This document shows, one piece after another, positions 46,111-53,780 of a stretch of DNA of 64,000 nucleotides. The notes beneath the pieces are model-generated. The model ran no database searches. It was not told the DNA's origin and worked only from the letters and a program-made list of their open reading frames with translations. This DNA is from Pseudomonas chlororaphis (lineage in GTDB: Bacteria; Pseudomonadota; Gammaproteobacteria; Pseudomonadales; Pseudomonadaceae): positions 1,643,001 to 1,707,000 of the forward strand of contig CP011020.1 in assembly GCA_001023535.1 (NCBI GenBank), written 5' to 3'. The translations under genes and the position numbers were made by a program. The stretch's first letter is position 1. Each line of letters opens with the position of its first letter.

Positions 46111-47115
46111 ATGCCTGAACCGACCTCACTCGCCAGCTGGACCCGCGCCCTGCGCAAACAGCTCGATGCGTTGGGCCTGGACAGCCATGCCTTGTGCCTG
46201 GAGGCCGGCCTCGACCCGCAATGGATGGACGACCCGAACGCCCGTTACCCGCTCTCGGCGACGACGCGTCTGTGGGCGTTGGCGGTACAGGCCAGTGGCG
46301 ACCCGGCGATCGGCCTGCGCGTGTCGCGCTTTGTCAGCCCCACCACGTTTCACGCCCTGGGTTATGCCCTGGTCGCCAGCGGCAGCCTGCGGGAAGTGTT
46401 CGAGCGGATCGTGCGCTATCACCCGGTGGTCAGCGACGCCCTGACCCTGCAATTGAGCCGCGGCGAAGACCGCTACCGCTTCAGCCTCGATGTGCCAGCG
46501 TGCAATCCGGCGCCGGCCTACGAAGCCATCGACGCGTTCGTCGCGATCTATGTGCGCACCTGCCGCAACCGACTGGGCCGCGACTACGCACCGCTGGCGG
46601 TGTACCTGCGGCGCCCGGAACCGGCAGATCCTGGCCCCTGGCACAAGGTCTTGCGTTGCCCCGTGCACTTCGCCGCCGCCCAGGATTGCCTGGAGTTCGA
46701 CCTCAATGATTTCGACAGCCACCTGGACGACGCCAATCCGGAGCTGGCCGAACACAACGAAGCGGTGCTGGAACGCACCCTTGCCCAGCTCAAGCCACTG
46801 ACGTGGGAGCGCAAGGTGCGTGCGGCCATCGAGGCCCAGTTGCCCGAAGGCGAACCCAGCGCCGAACGCATCGCCCAAGCCATGCACCTGAGCCTGCGCA
46901 GCCTGCAACGGCACCTGGCCGACGAAGGCTGCCGCTTCGACGCGCTGCTCAACGAATGTCGCGAAAACCTGGCGCTGCTGCACCTGCGCGACCCGCATTG
47001 CTCGCTGAGCGAAGTCAGCTACCTGCTCGGCTTTGCCGACACCAGCAGCTTCAGCCGCGCATTCAAACGCTGGACCGGGATGACGCCCGGGCAGTTTCGA
47101 GAGGGGTTGCGCTAG
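46111..47115 (+). CDS. AraC-family transcriptional regulator
   Basis: A 334-residue regulator. The N-terminal 200 residues are the 'arabinose-binding-like' sensor domain common in Pseudomonas AraC proteins of the OruR/ArgR-like class (LGYALVASGSLREVFERIVRYHPVVSD is typical). The C-terminal 100 residues hold the two helix-turn-helix units (AERIAQAMHLSLRSLQRHLADEG and SLSEVSYLLGFADTSSFSRAFKRWTGMTPGQFRE). It lies divergent to the membrane desaturase gene and probably regulates it, perhaps in response to a lipid or fatty-acid signal (inference). Confidence 0.9.
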   Translation: MPEPTSLASWTRALRKQLDALGLDSHALCLEAGLDPQWMDDPNARYPLSATTRLWALAVQASGDPAIGLRVSRFVSPTTFHALGYALVASGSLREVFERIVRYHPVVSDALTLQLSRGEDRYRFSLDVPACNPAPAYEAIDAFVAIYVRTCRNRLGRDYAPLAVYLRRPEPADPGPWHKVLRCPVHFAAAQDCLEFDLNDFDSHLDDANPELAEHNEAVLERTLAQLKPLTWERKVRAAIEAQLPEGEPSAERIAQAMHLSLRSLQRHLADEGCRFDALLNECRENLALLHLRDPHCSLSEVSYLLGFADTSSFSRAFKRWTGMTPGQFREGLR

Positions 47116-47134
47116 CGTTTGCGGCGATTGATCT

Positions 47135-47222
47135 GGCCCCTTCGCGGGCAAGCCCGCTCCCACATGAGATTTTTGCCAGGCACAGATCCCCCTGTGGAAG
47201 CGGGCTTGCTCGCGAAGGGGCC
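47135..47222. repeat. REPIN
   Basis: GGCCCCTTCGCGGGCAAGCC is mirrored by GGCTTGCTCGCGAAGGGGCC. It fills the gap between the convergent AraC and Crp/Fnr genes. Confidence 0.85.
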
Positions 47223-47248
47223 AGGCCCGTCAACAGACAGAGCGGCGT

Positions 47249-47935
47249 TCAAGGCGCCGTCAGCGCCCGCAACCGTTCGATGTCGAGGATTTCGATCTCG
47301 CCATAACCGAGGTGAAGAATGCCCTGGACCTGCAGGTCCTTGAGGATCTGGTTGGTGGTCTGGCGCGACAGCGAGAGCATCAGCGCCAGTTGTTCCTGGG
47401 GCAGTTGCAGGACCCGGCGGGCCGGTTCGATTTCGCCGTAGCCTTCGGCGATCAGCAGCAGGCGATGGGCCACGCGGGCCGGGGCGGGCATCAGGCTCAG
47501 GTGTTCGAGGTTGATGAAAGTCAGGCGCAACTTGTGGCTCATCAGCAGTGCCAGGTGCCGCCAATACATCGGTTGTGCCTGCAGGAACGCCAGCAATGGT
47601 GCCTGAGGCAAATGCAGCAGCGTACAGTGCCCGACACCGACCGCGTCGTGGGTGCGTGGCTGACCGTCGAACAGGCAGATCTCGCCGAACCAGTGGGGCG
47701 CCTCTATAACGCTCAGCAGCGCTTCCTTGCCCTGCTCGCTCACCGAGCCGACCCGCACCGCGCCTTCCAGCACGGCGTACAACCCGCAGGGCGGGTCGCC
47801 GCGCCGGAACAACGCATGCCCCGCCGGCACGCGGCGCACCCGCGACATGTCCAGCAGGCTATGCTGCAACTCGACGGGCAGATGGCTGTACCAGTGGCCG
47901 GCCATCAGGTGCGAGTGCCAGGGATGCGAATTCAT
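47249..47935 (-). CDS. Crp/Fnr-family transcriptional regulator
   Basis: A 228-residue regulator from the ATG at 47935 (GGAG upstream). The cyclic-nucleotide-binding-like barrel spans about residues 15-140 (AGHALFRRGDPPCGLYAVLEGAVRV, HWFGEICLFDGQPRTHDAV) and the winged helix is about 155-220 (LQLPQEQLALMLSLSRQTTNQILKDLQVQGI). The FNR cysteine cluster is absent, so it does not look like an iron-sulfur oxygen sensor. The ligand is unknown. It is divergent from the Mpo1-like gene across about 90 bases. Confidence 0.88.
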   Translation of the reverse strand: MNSHPWHSHLMAGHWYSHLPVELQHSLLDMSRVRRVPAGHALFRRGDPPCGLYAVLEGAVRVGSVSEQGKEALLSVIEAPHWFGEICLFDGQPRTHDAVGVGHCTLLHLPQAPLLAFLQAQPMYWRHLALLMSHKLRLTFINLEHLSLMPAPARVAHRLLLIAEGYGEIEPARRVLQLPQEQLALMLSLSRQTTNQILKDLQVQGILHLGYGEIEILDIERLRALTAP

Positions 47936-48022
47936 GGAGACTCCGGGACAAGTGTCGGCTAGCTGACAGAACGCCGCGTCGAACCTGGGCATCATGCAGG
48001 CATCACCTCAGGAGGAACAACA

Positions 48023-48547
48023 ATGAAAAGCCTCGTCGATCATCTCAGTCAATACGCCGCCTACCACCGCGACCCGCGCAACATCGCCAGCCATTTCATT
48101 GGCATTCCGCTGATCTTCGTCGCCGTGGCCGTGCTGCTGTCGCGGCCAGGCTGGCCAGTGGGTGCGGTCCTGGTCTCGCCGGCGCTGCTGGTGGCCATCG
48201 CCAGTGCCTGGTTCTACCTGCGCCTGGAACTGCGCCTGGGGGTGCTGATGACCGTGCTGCTGGGCCTGGCGGTATGGTTCGGCCAATTCCTGGCCGCCCA
48301 GAGCACCTCGGTGTGGTTGGCCAGTGGCCTGGGAATGTTCGTGGTGGGCTGGGTGATCCAGTTCGTCGGCCATTACTACGAGGGCCGCAAACCGGCGTTC
48401 GTCGATGACCTCACCGGGTTGATCGTCGGACCGTTGTTCGTGGTCGCGGAGGCAGGGTTCCTGCTGGGGTTGAGGCATGACCTGAAACACGCCATCGAGA
48501 AACGTGCCGGACCGGTGGCCGTGCGTCAGCAACGTTCGGCCGCCTGA
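48023..48547 (+). CDS. Mpo1-like (DUF962) membrane protein
   Basis: A 174-residue inner-membrane protein of the DUF962/YGL010w group, with the N-terminal signature YAAYHRDPRNIASHFIGIPLI (contains the conserved H-x-x-P...N-x-x-H pattern, residues 14-35), four hydrophobic segments and a late QFVGHYYEGRKPAF motif with His. Yeast Mpo1 is an Fe(II) dioxygenase that alpha-oxidises 2-hydroxy fatty acids; the conserved His residues are compatible with that, though bacterial members are little studied. It has a strong ribosome site (AGGAGGA). The neighbouring Crp/Fnr gene is divergent. Confidence 0.8.
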   Translation: MKSLVDHLSQYAAYHRDPRNIASHFIGIPLIFVAVAVLLSRPGWPVGAVLVSPALLVAIASAWFYLRLELRLGVLMTVLLGLAVWFGQFLAAQSTSVWLASGLGMFVVGWVIQFVGHYYEGRKPAFVDDLTGLIVGPLFVVAEAGFLLGLRHDLKHAIEKRAGPVAVRQQRSAA

Positions 48548-48557
48548 GGCCCAACCC

Positions 48558-49076
48558 CTAGCGCTGGCCGAGGCCAGGCTCGGGGTCGCGAGGTACAAGG
48601 CCTGCGCGCGAGGGCCGATGGGCCGACGGCAGGTCCCAGCGGCCGAGCGTGACTTCGCTGTAATCCCTGGGACGGGCCTGGGCAATTTTCCAGGCCCAGC
48701 TCTGGATGTACGCCTGGTCGGACACCACCGTCGAATCGGTCGGCTGGTGGAGCCCGGCAGCATAAGGCTGGTACCAGACGCCCAGCAGCCACAACTTCAT
48801 GATCGAACGCGCGGCCTGTGCGGGCCGGGTGACGGCCGGGCGCGATCCGTTCATCAACACGGCCTGGGCAATCTGACCCGCCGGCCGGCGTTCGGCCGCC
48901 ATCCGGGCGTACTGCGTCAACAGGGTGTCGAGCACTTCGGGCGTGACGCGGGGGGTGATGAACTCGAGGAAGATACGCGGCAGGCCCATCGGATCGATCG
49001 CCGGCGCCAATCGCTCGCAGGGAATACCGGTCAGGGCCGATGACAGGCCGATGAAGTTATCCAGGTCACTGTTCAT
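48558..49076 (-). CDS. sorbitol/gluconate dehydrogenase-type small subunit, orphan
   Basis: A 172-residue protein similar to the small subunit of membrane FAD-linked sorbitol or gluconate dehydrogenases: DLDNFIGLSSALTGIP, then ARSIMKLWLLGVWYQP and VSDQAYIQSWAWKIAQARP. In the usual operons this subunit is followed by a GMC-type flavoprotein and a cytochrome c; neither is next to it here. The start at 49076 (AGGAGAG upstream) is preferred over a longer frame to 49115. The tail after GRWDLPS is Arg/Pro-rich and may be altered. It ends 10 bases from the convergent Mpo1-like stop. Confidence 0.65.
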   Translation of the reverse strand: MNSDLDNFIGLSSALTGIPCERLAPAIDPMGLPRIFLEFITPRVTPEVLDTLLTQYARMAAERRPAGQIAQAVLMNGSRPAVTRPAQAARSIMKLWLLGVWYQPYAAGLHQPTDSTVVSDQAYIQSWAWKIAQARPRDYSEVTLGRWDLPSAHRPSRAGLVPRDPEPGLGQR

Positions 49077-49246
49077 GCTTTCTCTCCTTGGCATCAAGAC
49101 ACCAGGAGATAACACCGGCCCGTCATTGGACCTTTACAACGCCTCCTGGCCCATCAGAGTCTAGGTAGGGAGACGCTTGGGGGTAGAACCGATCGGCGCA
49201 AGACTGCGCGCGGTTATTCAGATTTGAATGGGGTGAAGGTGAAGTC

Positions 49247-49345
49247 GTCTTCGCGAGCAAGCTCGCGCTCACAGAAGGAACTGTGGTGACGGCGCGATGA
49301 GCGGCCACCTCAGGTCCATCGTGGGAGCGAGCTTGCTCGCCAAGC
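49247..49345. repeat. degenerate REPIN between the orphan subunit gene and cysA
   Basis: CTTCGCGAGCAAGCTCGCGC (left) and GTGGGAGCGAGCTTGCTCGC (right) form an imperfect inverted pair. The right arm ends just before the cysA stop at 49348. Confidence 0.6.
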
Positions 49346-49347
49346 GC

Positions 49348-50337
49348 TTAAAGGCTGGCGACTTTCTGCCAGACCTTCGGCTTGAAGAACAACGTCTCGC
49401 CCTTCGCCAGGCCCACCAGGCTGTCGTGGTCCTTGACCACTTCGGCTTCGATCAGCTCGCTCTGGCCTTCCACCTTCAAGGTCACCCGCGTGGTGGCGCC
49501 CAGTGGCCGGATATCGCGCACCTCGGCGGCGTGATGGTCTTCCAGTTCCGAACGCGACAGCGAAACCTCATGGGGGCGGAACAGCACGTGCTGGTCCTCA
49601 CCCAAGTGCAGGCGGTTCGAATCACCGAGGAAGTGATAGACGAAATCGCTGGCCGGGTTCTCGTAGACGTCGCCTGGCGAACCGATCTGCTCGATCACGC
49701 CCTTGTTCATCACCACGATCCGATCGGCGACTTCCATGGCTTCTTCCTGGTCGTGGGTCACGAACACCGACGTCAGGTTGATGTCCTCGTGCAGCCGCGC
49801 CAGCCAGCGGCGCAGCTCCTTGCGAACCTTGGCGTCGAGCGCGCCAAAGGGCTCGTCGAGCAACAACACCTTGGGCTCCACGGCCAGGGCGCGGGCCAGG
49901 GCGATACGCTGGCGCTGGCCGCCCGACAGTTGCTCGGGGTAGCGGTCGGCGAGCCAATCCAGTTGCACCATGTTCAGCAACTCATGGACCTTGGTCGCGA
50001 TCTGGCTTTCGGTCGGGCGCTGGCCCTTGGCTTTCATGCGCAGGCCGAAGGCGACGTTGTCGAACACCGTCATGTGGCGGAACAAGGCGTAGTGCTGGAA
50101 CACGAAACCGACATTGCGATCACGCACGTCGTGGCCGGAAACGTCCTCGCCGTGAAACACGATGTTGCCCTGGTCCGGAGTCTCGAGGCCGGCGATGATC
50201 CGCAGCAGCGTGGTCTTGCCACAACCCGACGGGCCCAACAGCGCCACCAGCTCACCGCTCTGGATGTCCAGGCTGATGTCATCCAGTGCCCTGAACGCGT
50301 TGAAATTCTTGCTGACGTTACGAACTTCGATCGACAT
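49348..50337 (-). CDS. cysA: CysA, sulfate/thiosulfate ABC transporter ATPase
   Basis: A 329-residue ATPase with Walker [10 protein letters not shown], signature [15 protein letters not shown], Walker [13 protein letters not shown] and the H-loop in [12 protein letters not shown]. The C-terminal 90 residues form the TOBE/regulatory domain ([13 protein letters not shown]). It energises sulfate and thiosulfate uptake through CysT-CysW. It starts three bases after the cysW stop and is the last gene of the minus-strand operon oscA-sbp-cysT-cysW-cysA. The gene order is that of P. aeruginosa PA0280-PA0284 (recalled). Confidence 0.95.
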   Translation of the reverse strand: MSIEVRNVSKNFNAFRALDDISLDIQSGELVALLGPSGCGKTTLLRIIAGLETPDQGNIVFHGEDVSGHDVRDRNVGFVFQHYALFRHMTVFDNVAFGLRMKAKGQRPTESQIATKVHELLNMVQLDWLADRYPEQLSGGQRQRIALARALAVEPKVLLLDEPFGALDAKVRKELRRWLARLHEDINLTSVFVTHDQEEAMEVADRIVVMNKGVIEQIGSPGDVYENPASDFVYHFLGDSNRLHLGEDQHVLFRPHEVSLSRSELEDHHAAEVRDIRPLGATTRVTLKVEGQSELIEAEVVKDHDSLVGLAKGETLFFKPKVWQKVASL

Positions 50338-50340
50338 GAC

Positions 50341-51210
50341 TTATTCCTCCGCGGCGCTGGCGCGCAGGCGGTTGATTCGGTTTTCGCTCCACTGCTTGAG
50401 CAGCAGGATGAAGAGCGCCAGGATCAGCAACAGGCTCGCCACGGCGAACGCGGCCACGTGGTTGTATTCGTTGTAGAGGATCTCGACGTGCAACGGCAGG
50501 GTGTTGGTCACCCCGCGAATGTGCCCGGACACCACCGACACCGCGCCGAACTCGCCCATGGCCCGGGCGGTACACAGCACCACGCCATAGATCAGCCCCC
50601 ACTTGATGTTCGGCACGGTGACATGCCAGAACATCTGCCAGCCATTGGCGCCCAGCAGGCGCGCGGCCTCCTCTTCCTGGGTGCCCTGCTCCTGCATCAG
50701 TGGGATCAATTCCCGGGCCACGAACGGCACCGTCACGAAGATGGTCGCCAGGACAATGCCCGGCAGCGCGAACACGATCTGGATGTCGTGATCCGACAGC
50801 CACGGTCCGAACAGGCCCTGGGCGCCGAACATCAACACATAGACCAGGCCGGCGATCACCGGCGACACCGAGAACGGCAGGTCGATCAGCGTCACCAGCA
50901 TGCTTTTGCCACGGAACGAATACTTGCTTACGCACCACGCGGCGCTGACGCCGAACACAAGGTTCAGCGGCACCGAGATCAGCACGGCGATCACCGTGAG
51001 CTTGAGCGCCGACAGCGCGTCGGGTTCGAAGATCGCGCTGAAAAAGGCCCCCAGGCCGAGCTTCAGGCCCTGGGACACGACGATGAACAGGGGCAGCAGC
51101 AGGAACAGTGCAAAAATCAGCCAGCCAAGGCCAATCAGGATTCGCCGCGAGGTCGCGCTGCCGCGACGGGCCGCATTGGTGGAAGCGGCGGCAATGGACG
51201 ATTGGGACAT
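50341..51210 (-). CDS. cysW: CysW, sulfate ABC transporter permease
   Basis: A 289-residue permease with about six membrane spans. The cytoplasmic coupling loop is [31 protein letters not shown] (residues about 185-215), the standard binding-protein-dependent transport motif. Preceding features such as [18 protein letters not shown] and [23 protein letters not shown] are characteristic of CysW. It pairs with CysT to form the sulfate channel. It lies 12 bases after cysT and three bases before cysA. Confidence 0.95.
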   Translation of the reverse strand: MSQSSIAAASTNAARRGSATSRRILIGLGWLIFALFLLLPLFIVVSQGLKLGLGAFFSAIFEPDALSALKLTVIAVLISVPLNLVFGVSAAWCVSKYSFRGKSMLVTLIDLPFSVSPVIAGLVYVLMFGAQGLFGPWLSDHDIQIVFALPGIVLATIFVTVPFVARELIPLMQEQGTQEEEAARLLGANGWQMFWHVTVPNIKWGLIYGVVLCTARAMGEFGAVSVVSGHIRGVTNTLPLHVEILYNEYNHVAAFAVASLLLILALFILLLKQWSENRINRLRASAAEE

Positions 51211-51222
51211 GTTCGCGCCTCC

Positions 51223-52041
51223 TTATGGGGTTTCAATGCGCCGCTGCAGCAAATTGATCAGCAGCAACAGGACGAAGGACACCACCAGCATCAGCACACC
51301 GATGGACGTGGCGCCGGTGTAGTCATACTGGTCGAGCTTGACCATGATCAACAGCGGCAGGATCTCGGTTTTCATGGGCATGTTGCCGGCGATGAAAATC
51401 ACCGAGCCGTACTCGCCGACGCCACGGGCAAACGCCAGCGCGAAGCCGGTCAACCAGGCCGGCAGCAACGCCGGGACGAGGATGTGGCGGAACACCTGCC
51501 ACGGCTTGGCCCCCAGGCACGCGGCGGCTTCTTCGACTTCACGGGGGATATCAGCGAGCACCGGCTGCACCGTGCGCACCACGAACGGCAACGTCACGAA
51601 GGTCAGCGCCAGGGTGATGCCCAAAGGGGTGTAGGCGATCTTGAAACCCAGGTCGGTGGCGAACTGGCCGACCAGGCCGGTCGGCGCGTACAACGCCGTC
51701 AAGGCGATACCGGCCACGGCGGTGGGCAGGGCGAAGGGCAGGTCGATCATCGCGTCGATGATCTTGCGACCGGGGAAGGTGTACCGCACCAGCACCCAGG
51801 CCAGCAACGTCCCGATCACCCCGTTGATGATCGCGGCGTACAGCGCGGTGCCAAAGCTGAGCTTCAGGGCCGCCAGCACTCGCGGCGCCGAAATGATCGC
51901 CCAGAACTGTTCCCAGGTGAGCTGGGCGGCATGCACGAACATGGCCGCCAGGGGTATAAGCACAATCAGACTGAGGTACACCAGGGTGTAGCCCAGCGTC
52001 AGCCCGAAGCCGGGTATGACGGGTGAGATGCGACGCGACAT
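51223..52041 (-). CDS. cysT: CysT (CysU), sulfate ABC transporter permease
   Basis: A 272-residue permease from the ATG at 52041 (AAGGA seven bases upstream); the longer frame to 52212 reads through a REPIN and is not credible. Motifs are MIDLPFALPTAVAGIALTALY and the coupling loop EEAAACLGAKPWQVFRHILVPALLPAWLTGF, followed by FARGVGEYGSVIFIAGN. It is the partner of CysW. The gap to the upstream sbp gene (195 bases) is filled by a REPIN, which may lower cysTWA expression relative to sbp. Confidence 0.94.
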   Translation of the reverse strand: MSRRISPVIPGFGLTLGYTLVYLSLIVLIPLAAMFVHAAQLTWEQFWAIISAPRVLAALKLSFGTALYAAIINGVIGTLLAWVLVRYTFPGRKIIDAMIDLPFALPTAVAGIALTALYAPTGLVGQFATDLGFKIAYTPLGITLALTFVTLPFVVRTVQPVLADIPREVEEAAACLGAKPWQVFRHILVPALLPAWLTGFALAFARGVGEYGSVIFIAGNMPMKTEILPLLIMVKLDQYDYTGATSIGVLMLVVSFVLLLLINLLQRRIETP

Positions 52042-52074
52042 AGAAGTCCTTGGCTGATTGTGGCAAGGGAGCAA

Positions 52075-52186
52075 CTGTGGCGAGGGAGCTTGCTCCCGCT
52101 GGGCTACGAAGTAGCCCCAGAATCCTGGGAGCGCTTCGCACTGGTGCGCCAGCCCGGTCCAGCGGGAGCAAGCTCCCTCGCCACAG
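52075..52186. repeat. REPIN between sbp and cysT inside the sulfate operon
   Basis: CTGTGGCGAGGGAGCTTGCT is mirrored by AGCAAGCTCCCTCGCCACAG. It could act as an mRNA-processing or attenuation hairpin within the operon. Confidence 0.85.
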
Positions 52187-52236
52187 CAAGCACCCTTGCC
52201 ACGATGAATCAAAATTACGACTTGAATCGGAGCAGC

Positions 52237-53250
52237 TTACTGCGCCTGATAGATCTGGTCGAACACGCCGCCATCGTTGAAGAATTTCGGCTGGGCGCTT
52301 TTCCAGCCGCCGAAGTCCTTGTCGATGGTCACCAGCTCCAGTTTCGGGAACTGCTGGGCGTACTTGGCGGCCACGTCCTTGTCACGCGGACGGTAGAAGT
52401 TCTTCGCGGCAATTTCCTGTCCAGCCGGGCTGTACAGGTGCTTGAGGTAGGCTTCGGCGATCTCGGCGTTGCCCTTCTTCTCGGCATTCTTGTCCACCAC
52501 CGCCACCGGCGGTTCGGCCAGGATCGACAGCGACGGCACGACGATGTCGAACTTGTCGGCGCCACCGTCTTCCTTCAGCGCCAGGAACGCCTCGTTTTCC
52601 CAGGCCAGCAACACGTCGCCCTGACCGTTGTTGACGAACGTAATGGTCGAGCCACGGGCACCGGTGTCGAGGATCGGCACGTGCTTGAACAGCGTTTGCA
52701 CATACGCCTTGGCCTTGGCTTCGTCACCGCCGTTGGCTTTCAGGCCATAGGCCCAGGCGGCCAGGAAGTTCCAGCGAGCACCGCCGGACGTCTTCGGGTT
52801 CGGCGTGATGACCGACACGTCGTCCTTGATCAAATCGCCCCAATCCTTGATGCCCTTGGGGTTGCCCTTGCGCACCAGGAACACGATGGTCGAGGTGTAG
52901 GGGGTGCTGGCGTCCGGCAGGCGCTTCTGCCAATCCACCGGCAAGGTTTTACCCAATTTGGCGATTTCATCGATGTCACCGGCCAACGCCAGGGTCACCA
53001 CGTCGGCACGCAGGCCGTCGATCACCGCCCGGCCCTGCTTGCCCGAGCCGCCATGGGACTGCTGGATCTTCACACTGTCGCCTGGGTGCGACTGCTTCCA
53101 GAAATTCGTGAATTCGGCGTTGTAGTCCTGATACAGCTCGCGGGTCGGGTCGTAGGACACGTTGAGCAGTTCGTAATCCTTGGCAACCGCGGAACCTGCA
53201 AAAACAGCACTGGCCAGGGCGGCCAAGGCATAACGGCGAATCGACGACAT
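52237..53250 (-). CDS. sbp: Sbp, periplasmic sulfate-binding protein
   Basis: A 337-residue binding protein with a signal peptide ([23 protein letters not shown], cut before [12 protein letters not shown]). Sulfate-binding family motifs are [68 protein letters not shown] and LAWENEA. It delivers sulfate to the CysTW permease. It lies between oscA (108 bases upstream, with a REP palindrome between) and cysT (195 bases, with a REPIN). Confidence 0.95.
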   Translation of the reverse strand: MSSIRRYALAALASAVFAGSAVAKDYELLNVSYDPTRELYQDYNAEFTNFWKQSHPGDSVKIQQSHGGSGKQGRAVIDGLRADVVTLALAGDIDEIAKLGKTLPVDWQKRLPDASTPYTSTIVFLVRKGNPKGIKDWGDLIKDDVSVITPNPKTSGGARWNFLAAWAYGLKANGGDEAKAKAYVQTLFKHVPILDTGARGSTITFVNNGQGDVLLAWENEAFLALKEDGGADKFDIVVPSLSILAEPPVAVVDKNAEKKGNAEIAEAYLKHLYSPAGQEIAAKNFYRPRDKDVAAKYAQQFPKLELVTIDKDFGGWKSAQPKFFNDGGVFDQIYQAQ

Positions 53251-53318
53251 GGTGAAAGCTCCTGGAATTCTGGTTTCTTATGGCTTCAAGAATCAAACGG
53301 CCCTGAAAAATCCCCGCC

Positions 53319-53345
53319 CTGTGGGAGCAAGGCTTGCTCCCACAG
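53319..53345. repeat. single REP palindrome between oscA and sbp
   Basis: CTGTGGGAGCAAG and its exact complement CTTGCTCCCACAG flank one base, giving a 13-bp stem. Confidence 0.8.
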
Positions 53346-53358
53346 CCCCAACGGTTCT

Positions 53359-53541
53359 TCAGCCCGGTTTATGGCTCGGCTGCTGCAAGCGGAATTTTTC
53401 CTTTCGCTCGATCTGGACCACCTGGGCGTTGTGCACGGTGATTTCCACCGCGCCGAAACGCAGATCGCGCAAGGCGCTCTGGATTTCACGCAAGATGGTT
53501 GCTTCGTCCTGGCCGTCAACGCTACGTAGGGATGCGCTCAT
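53359..53541 (-). CDS. oscA: OscA, small sulfur-starvation protein (YezD family)
   Basis: A 60-residue protein, MSASLRSVDGQDEATILREI..., with the YezD-family core (IQSALRDLRFGAVEITVHNAQ, then VVQIERKEKFRL). OscA was described in P. corrugata as a small protein upstream of sbp, needed for use of organosulfur sources and for chromate tolerance. Position and length fit here. The ATG at 53541 has AAGGAGCAGCAG-type purines upstream. It is the first gene of the sulfate operon and probably sulfur-regulated; a 9-bp dyad lies about 80 bases upstream. Confidence 0.88.
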   Translation of the reverse strand: MSASLRSVDGQDEATILREIQSALRDLRFGAVEITVHNAQVVQIERKEKFRLQQPSHKPG

Positions 53542-53619
53542 GCTGCTGCTCCTTGAATGAATGCCTGGCAGTGGGCGGCACTGCTTGCGGCGTGGGAGCA
53601 ATACTAGATAAAGCCAGAT

Positions 53620-53644
53620 ATTCTTAAAAAGACTATTTAAGAAT
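53620..53644. promoter_or_regulatory. inverted repeat upstream of oscA-sbp-cysTWA
   Basis: ATTCTTAAA and TTTAAGAAT form a perfect 9-bp dyad around a seven-base spacer, in an AT-rich promoter-like stretch 79 bases before the oscA start. It is a candidate operator for the sulfur-status regulator of this operon (CysB is an inference). Confidence 0.45.
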
Positions 53645-53693
53645 TTTTATATAACCAAAATAACATTCGACCGGTGCTGGTCTTCGTCGAGGC

Positions 53694-53762
53694 GAGCCTG
53701 CTCGCGAAAACCGCCGCGCAGCCGGCTTTTCATCAGGGTAGCCCCATCGCGAGCAGGCTCAT
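53694..53762. repeat. degenerate REP pair
   Basis: GCGAGCCTGCTCGCGA at the left and TCGCGAGCAGGCTC at the right are inverted. They lie between the oscA promoter region and the end of the PAS-GGDEF-EAL gene. Confidence 0.6.
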
Positions 53763-53780
53763 TTCCACGACGGTTTACCA

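Noticed and set aside
49297..52026. 909-codon plus-strand frame across the sulfate transporter genes
   Set aside because: Gln/His/Arg-rich antisense shadow of cysA, cysW and cysT, which carry full ABC-transporter motifs on the minus strand.
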